Source of the DNA: Actinokineospora globicatena | Lineage (GTDB): Bacteria; Actinomycetota; Actinomycetes; Mycobacteriales; Pseudonocardiaceae | Direction of reading: 5' to 3' | NCBI RefSeq assembly: GCF_024171945.1 | Contig: NZ_JAMTCR010000002.1 | Span: forward strand, 2,418,001-2,482,000 | DNA: 64,000 nucleotides | Shown here: positions 61,723 through 64,000 of the stretch, piece by piece | Layout of the letters: every line of letters begins with the position of its first letter | Numbering within the stretch: the stretch's first letter is position 1 | The notes under the pieces: generated by a model | Told to the model about the DNA's origin: nothing | Seen by the model: only the letters and a program-made list of their open reading frames with translations | Database searches by the model: none | Made by a program: the position numbers and the translations under genes

Positions 61723-61760
61723 CGTGTGGGGCGGCACCCGGTCGGGTGCCGCCCCACACG
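61723..61760 (+). terminator. Terminator after qcrB
   Basis: Perfect 18-base arms (CGTGTGGGGCGGCACCCG and complement) with a 2-base loop, starting 10 bases after the qcrB stop. Ends the respiratory operon. Confidence 0.85.
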
Positions 61761-61818
61761 CGTTCGTGGCCTGCTCAACCGGTGCCACGCGTCGCGGATT
61801 CGCGATAGCCTCGCTGCC

Positions 61819-62745
61819 GTGATCCAGCGGGTGTTACGCGGCGTGACGGCGGTGGCTGTTCTCGGGCTGTGGCTGGCCGGGTGCGGCGCCGACCCGACGA
61901 CCGCGGCGACCACCGGGGTGCCGCACCACGCGGTGGCGCTGCCGTCCGCTGGCGCTGGTGGGTCTGCTTCTGGTTCCCCTGGTCGTGAGGACTGCCCGTT
62001 GCCCCAGTCTGGTTTCGACTGCGACTTCCAGCGCCGCCTCGCCGCCGCCCAGGCCTACGCGTCGACCCGGCCGGGGACGGTGGGCATCGTGGTCCGGGAC
62101 CGCCAGACGGGCGCGGTGTGGCGCAACGACCACGCGGGCGACATGACGTGGACGGCGTCGACCATCAAACTGGCCATGGTCGTCGACCTCCTCCGGCGGC
62201 ACCGCGAACACGCGATCACCCTGTCCACCCACGACCGCGACCAGATGGCCGCCATGCTGCACAACTCCTCGGACGACGCCGCCACCTCCCTGTGGACCAA
62301 GTACGGCGGGGCGGACCACATGGCGTTCAACCGGTCGTTCCCCCGGTACGGGATGACGTCGCTGGAGCCGCAGCGGGGGTACAGCAAGGTCTTCCCGTAC
62401 TGGGGCTTCCAGAAGTGCACCGCGGACGACCTGGATCGGTTGATCAACTACGTGCTGGTGGAGGTGCCGGGAGCGGATCGCGGGTTCGTCCTCGACCACA
62501 TGCGCCAAGTCGCCGCGAACCAGCAGTGGGGCGTGTGGGGGGCGGGCCCTGCGGCGCACCCGGGCAACAAGGACGGCTGGTCCGAGGAAGACGGCGGCTG
62601 GGTGATGAACAGCGTGGGCTTCGTGGGACCCGGCGAGCGCTACACGCTGGCCATCATGAACAACCTGGCAGGCCGCGGCGGGTACGACGAGGGCCGACAG
62701 ACCGACACCGAGATCGCCCGCTTGATCTTCGCAGGCCGCTTCTAG
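61819..62745 (+). CDS. Beta-lactamase-like serine hydrolase lipoprotein
   Basis: 308 residues. A lipobox (GLWLAGC) anchors it outside the membrane. The penicilloyl-enzyme set is recognisable: Ser114-x-x-Lys117 in WTASTIKLAMVVDLL, an SxN-like SSDDA in MLHNSSDDAATSL, and KDGW in the place of KTG. The altered second and third motifs suggest a D,D-peptidase-like or inactive homologue rather than a classical class A beta-lactamase. GTG 61819 lies about 8 bases after a TAGCCT -10-like box, so leaderless translation is possible. Confidence 0.82.
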   Translation: MIQRVLRGVTAVAVLGLWLAGCGADPTTAATTGVPHHAVALPSAGAGGSASGSPGREDCPLPQSGFDCDFQRRLAAAQAYASTRPGTVGIVVRDRQTGAVWRNDHAGDMTWTASTIKLAMVVDLLRRHREHAITLSTHDRDQMAAMLHNSSDDAATSLWTKYGGADHMAFNRSFPRYGMTSLEPQRGYSKVFPYWGFQKCTADDLDRLINYVLVEVPGADRGFVLDHMRQVAANQQWGVWGAGPAAHPGNKDGWSEEDGGWVMNSVGFVGPGERYTLAIMNNLAGRGGYDEGRQTDTEIARLIFAGRF

Positions 62746-62755
62746 CCCGCTGGGT

Positions 62756-63034
62756 TTAGTCGTCGCCGATGGCGAAGGCGGCTTCGGTGTCGTGGCGGGA
62801 GAAGGAGCGGTAGGCGATGTGGGTGGCGGTGTCCAGGACGCCGGGGATCTTGCTGATGTGGCCGGGGATGAGGCGGGCCAGGTCCTCGTGGTCGGGGACC
62901 CGCAGGATGGCCACCAGGTCGATGTCACCGGCGCAGGAGTAGACCTCGGCCACGCCCTCCACGTCCGCGATCGCCTGCGCGGTCTCGGCGATGGCGTCGG
63001 TGGCGGCGCTGATCAGCACGATCGCGGTGATCAT
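62756..63034 (-). CDS. Stand-alone Lrp/AsnC ligand-binding (RAM) domain protein
   Basis: 92 residues covering only the C-terminal ligand/oligomer domain of Lrp/AsnC regulators (ITAIVLISAATDAIAETAQAIADVEGVAEVYSCAGDIDLVAILR), without a DNA-binding part. Such proteins bind amino acids and can form decamers. Regulated process unknown. ATG 63034. Confidence 0.9.
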   Translation of the reverse strand: MITAIVLISAATDAIAETAQAIADVEGVAEVYSCAGDIDLVAILRVPDHEDLARLIPGHISKIPGVLDTATHIAYRSFSRHDTEAAFAIGDD

Positions 63035-63130
63035 GGCGGGGGTCCCCTCTCGCGGGAGTGCTCGACCGGGTCAGCCTAGAGCAGCGGGGTCGCTACGCTC
63101 GTGACCGCGAGCCGAGGGAGAGGACACGGG

Positions 63131-63568
63131 GTGCAGACACCGGACGAGTGGCTGGCCGACTTCGAGGCCAAGGTCGCCGACCTGCAGCAGAAGGCCACCG
63201 ACTTCAAGCAGGCCGTCGAGTCGTCGGCCACCACCATGACCTCGCCGGACGGGGCGATCTCGGTGACCGTGGCCCCCAACGGCGCGCTGACCGGGCTGGC
63301 GCTGACCGATGTCGCGCTCGGCGGTACCGGCAAGGCGCTCGCGGAGCAGATCATGGCGCTGGTCGTGGCCGCCCGGCAGAGCGCGGCCGACGGCGTCGCC
63401 CAGGCCTTCGTCCCGATCGGCGGCGCGGCGGACGTCGTGCAGCACATCGAGGTGGCCCCGGAGTCCACTGAGTCCATTGAGGACACCAAGCCCCGGCGGC
63501 GTGCGGTTGCCGACGAGGAGGACTACTCGGAGTCGACGCCGGTGTACAAGAACAACGACAGCTGGTGA
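63131..63568 (+). CDS. YbaB/EbfC-like DNA-binding family protein
   Basis: 145 residues from GTG 63131 with an AGAGGA site. N-terminal coiled helix (WLADFEAKVADLQQKATDFK), a central three-strand unit (TMTSPDGAISVTVAPNGAL, TGLALTD) and a second helix (LAEQIMALVVAARQSAADGV) follow the YbaB pattern. The acidic C-terminal tail (VADEEDYSESTPVYKNNDSW) is an addition. In actinobacteria such variants sit beside ESX/type VII-associated genes; no ESX component is visible before the window ends. Confidence 0.78.
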   Translation: MQTPDEWLADFEAKVADLQQKATDFKQAVESSATTMTSPDGAISVTVAPNGALTGLALTDVALGGTGKALAEQIMALVVAARQSAADGVAQAFVPIGGAADVVQHIEVAPESTESIEDTKPRRRAVADEEDYSESTPVYKNNDSW

Positions 63569-63575
63569 GGCCCGC

Positions 63576-64000
63576 TCAGCCGTCGCTCCCGAACGCCTCC
63601 CCGCCACCTGGCCCGTGGTCGACGGCCGGGGTGGCGGGGACCGGTTCGGCGAGGTAGCGGGCACGGTCGTCGTCCCAGGCCCGGAGGCCGTACAGGGCGA
63701 TGGGGAGGTAGTCGGCGTCCGCGGCGTCCGCGTCCAGGCGGGTCACGGTGGGGATCTCGGTCTTGAGCTGAGCGATCGCGACGGCGCTCAGCGGGCGGTT
63801 GGTGGGTTTGACCCGGCCGTGCAGCCAGAGCCAGGCGCCGATGGTGGGCATGAGCACGTAAGACCCGAGGGTGCTGACCACCACGCCCTTGGCTCCGGAG
63901 GCGAACACCACGACCACGAACACGACACCGGCGAGCGTGAGCACGCCGAACGGTGCGGTCACGGTGATCAAGGCGGTGGCGAACCGGTCCCGCGCGGGCC
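63576..64000 (-). CDS. Membrane protein, C-terminal part (gene continues past the window)
   Basis: The minus-strand frame is open to the last base, so the start lies beyond 64000; a TTG at 63971 is not needed. At least 140 residues are seen: two hydrophobic segments (LTLAGVVFVVVVFASGAKG; STLGSYVLMPTIGAWLWLHG) and a cytosolic tail with DADAADADYLPIALYGLRAWDDDR and a Gly/Pro-rich end. No family recognised. Confidence 0.65.
   Translation of the reverse strand, partial: PARDRFATALITVTAPFGVLTLAGVVFVVVVFASGAKGVVVSTLGSYVLMPTIGAWLWLHGRVKPTNRPLSAVAIAQLKTEIPTVTRLDADAADADYLPIALYGLRAWDDDRARYLAEPVPATPAVDHGPGGGEAFGSDG

Noticed and set aside
59994-61913. 639-residue minus-strand ORF
   Set aside because: Antisense to qcrB, with shadow-frame composition and no recognised motif.
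61819-62745. Functional class A beta-lactamase conferring resistance
   Set aside because: SxN and KTG motifs are altered (SSDD, KDGW) and no Glu166-type omega loop was recognised, so resistance cannot be claimed.

Overview
The window is GC-rich actinobacterial chromosome. Mycobacterial-type gene order, the NucS mismatch endonuclease, an actinobacterial bcc-aa3 respiratory locus, a MeaA-type mutase and many GTG starts point to the order Pseudonocardiales (an Actinokineospora/Saccharothrix-like organism is a guess). No tRNA, rRNA, CRISPR array, insertion sequence or integrase was recognised.

Layout. 1-21.0 kb is mixed core and accessory sequence: a cobalamin adenosyltransferase, murA with an Asp in place of the fosfomycin-sensitive Cys, a secreted gamma-glutamyltransferase, a pentapeptide-repeat protein, the B12-dependent mutase MeaA, a divergent cysteine hydrolase/GlxA-regulator pair, a two-component system, a secreted GH18 chitinase behind a DasR-like operator, a 1257-residue HTH/Hsp90-like ATPase with lower-GC 3' sequence, and nucS. 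21.07-29.22 kb looks like a small uncharacterised biosynthetic cluster: Fe/2-oxoglutarate dioxygenase, a glycosyltransferase fused to a degenerate epimerase, an asparagine-synthetase homologue without its Cys nucleophile, an MFS exporter and a UDP-glucose dehydrogenase. 29.4-38.5 kb holds a sodium:solute symporter pair, a DUF3558-like lipoprotein, a tandem-duplicated 3-hydroxyacyl-CoA dehydrogenase, a DUF262/HNH putative restriction enzyme, and a methionine aminopeptidase divergent from a small HTH regulator.

38.5-61.7 kb follows the order of the Mycobacterium tuberculosis Rv2192c-Rv2206 region (adoK, erpA-like, glycerate kinase, DUF3043, ctaF, ctaC, asnB, trpD, ctaE, qcrC, qcrA, qcrB), but a roughly 7.4-kb accessory segment (47.95-55.35 kb) sits between asnB and trpD. 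It carries a TPR gene with an in-frame stop, a NucA/NucB-like nuclease overlapping a DUF6461-like gene, a PCMT-like methyltransferase, an SCP1.201/DddA-like deaminase toxin overlapping an Imm1 immunity gene, and an XRE regulator with two DUF397 genes. 61.8-64 kb holds a beta-lactamase-like lipoprotein, a stand-alone Lrp/AsnC ligand domain, a YbaB-like protein and the end of a membrane protein.

How parts work together. CtaE/CtaC/CtaF and QcrCAB belong to the bcc-aa3 supercomplex. ctaE, a 28-codon ORF, qcrC, qcrA and qcrB are chained by four ATGA stop/start overlaps. The adenosyltransferase could supply the cofactor of MeaA. The strongest candidates for undescribed biology are the deaminase/Imm1 pair, the nuclease/DUF6461 pair, the 21-29 kb cluster with its altered asparagine synthetase, and the Hsp90-like ATPase beside a 32-residue membrane peptide.
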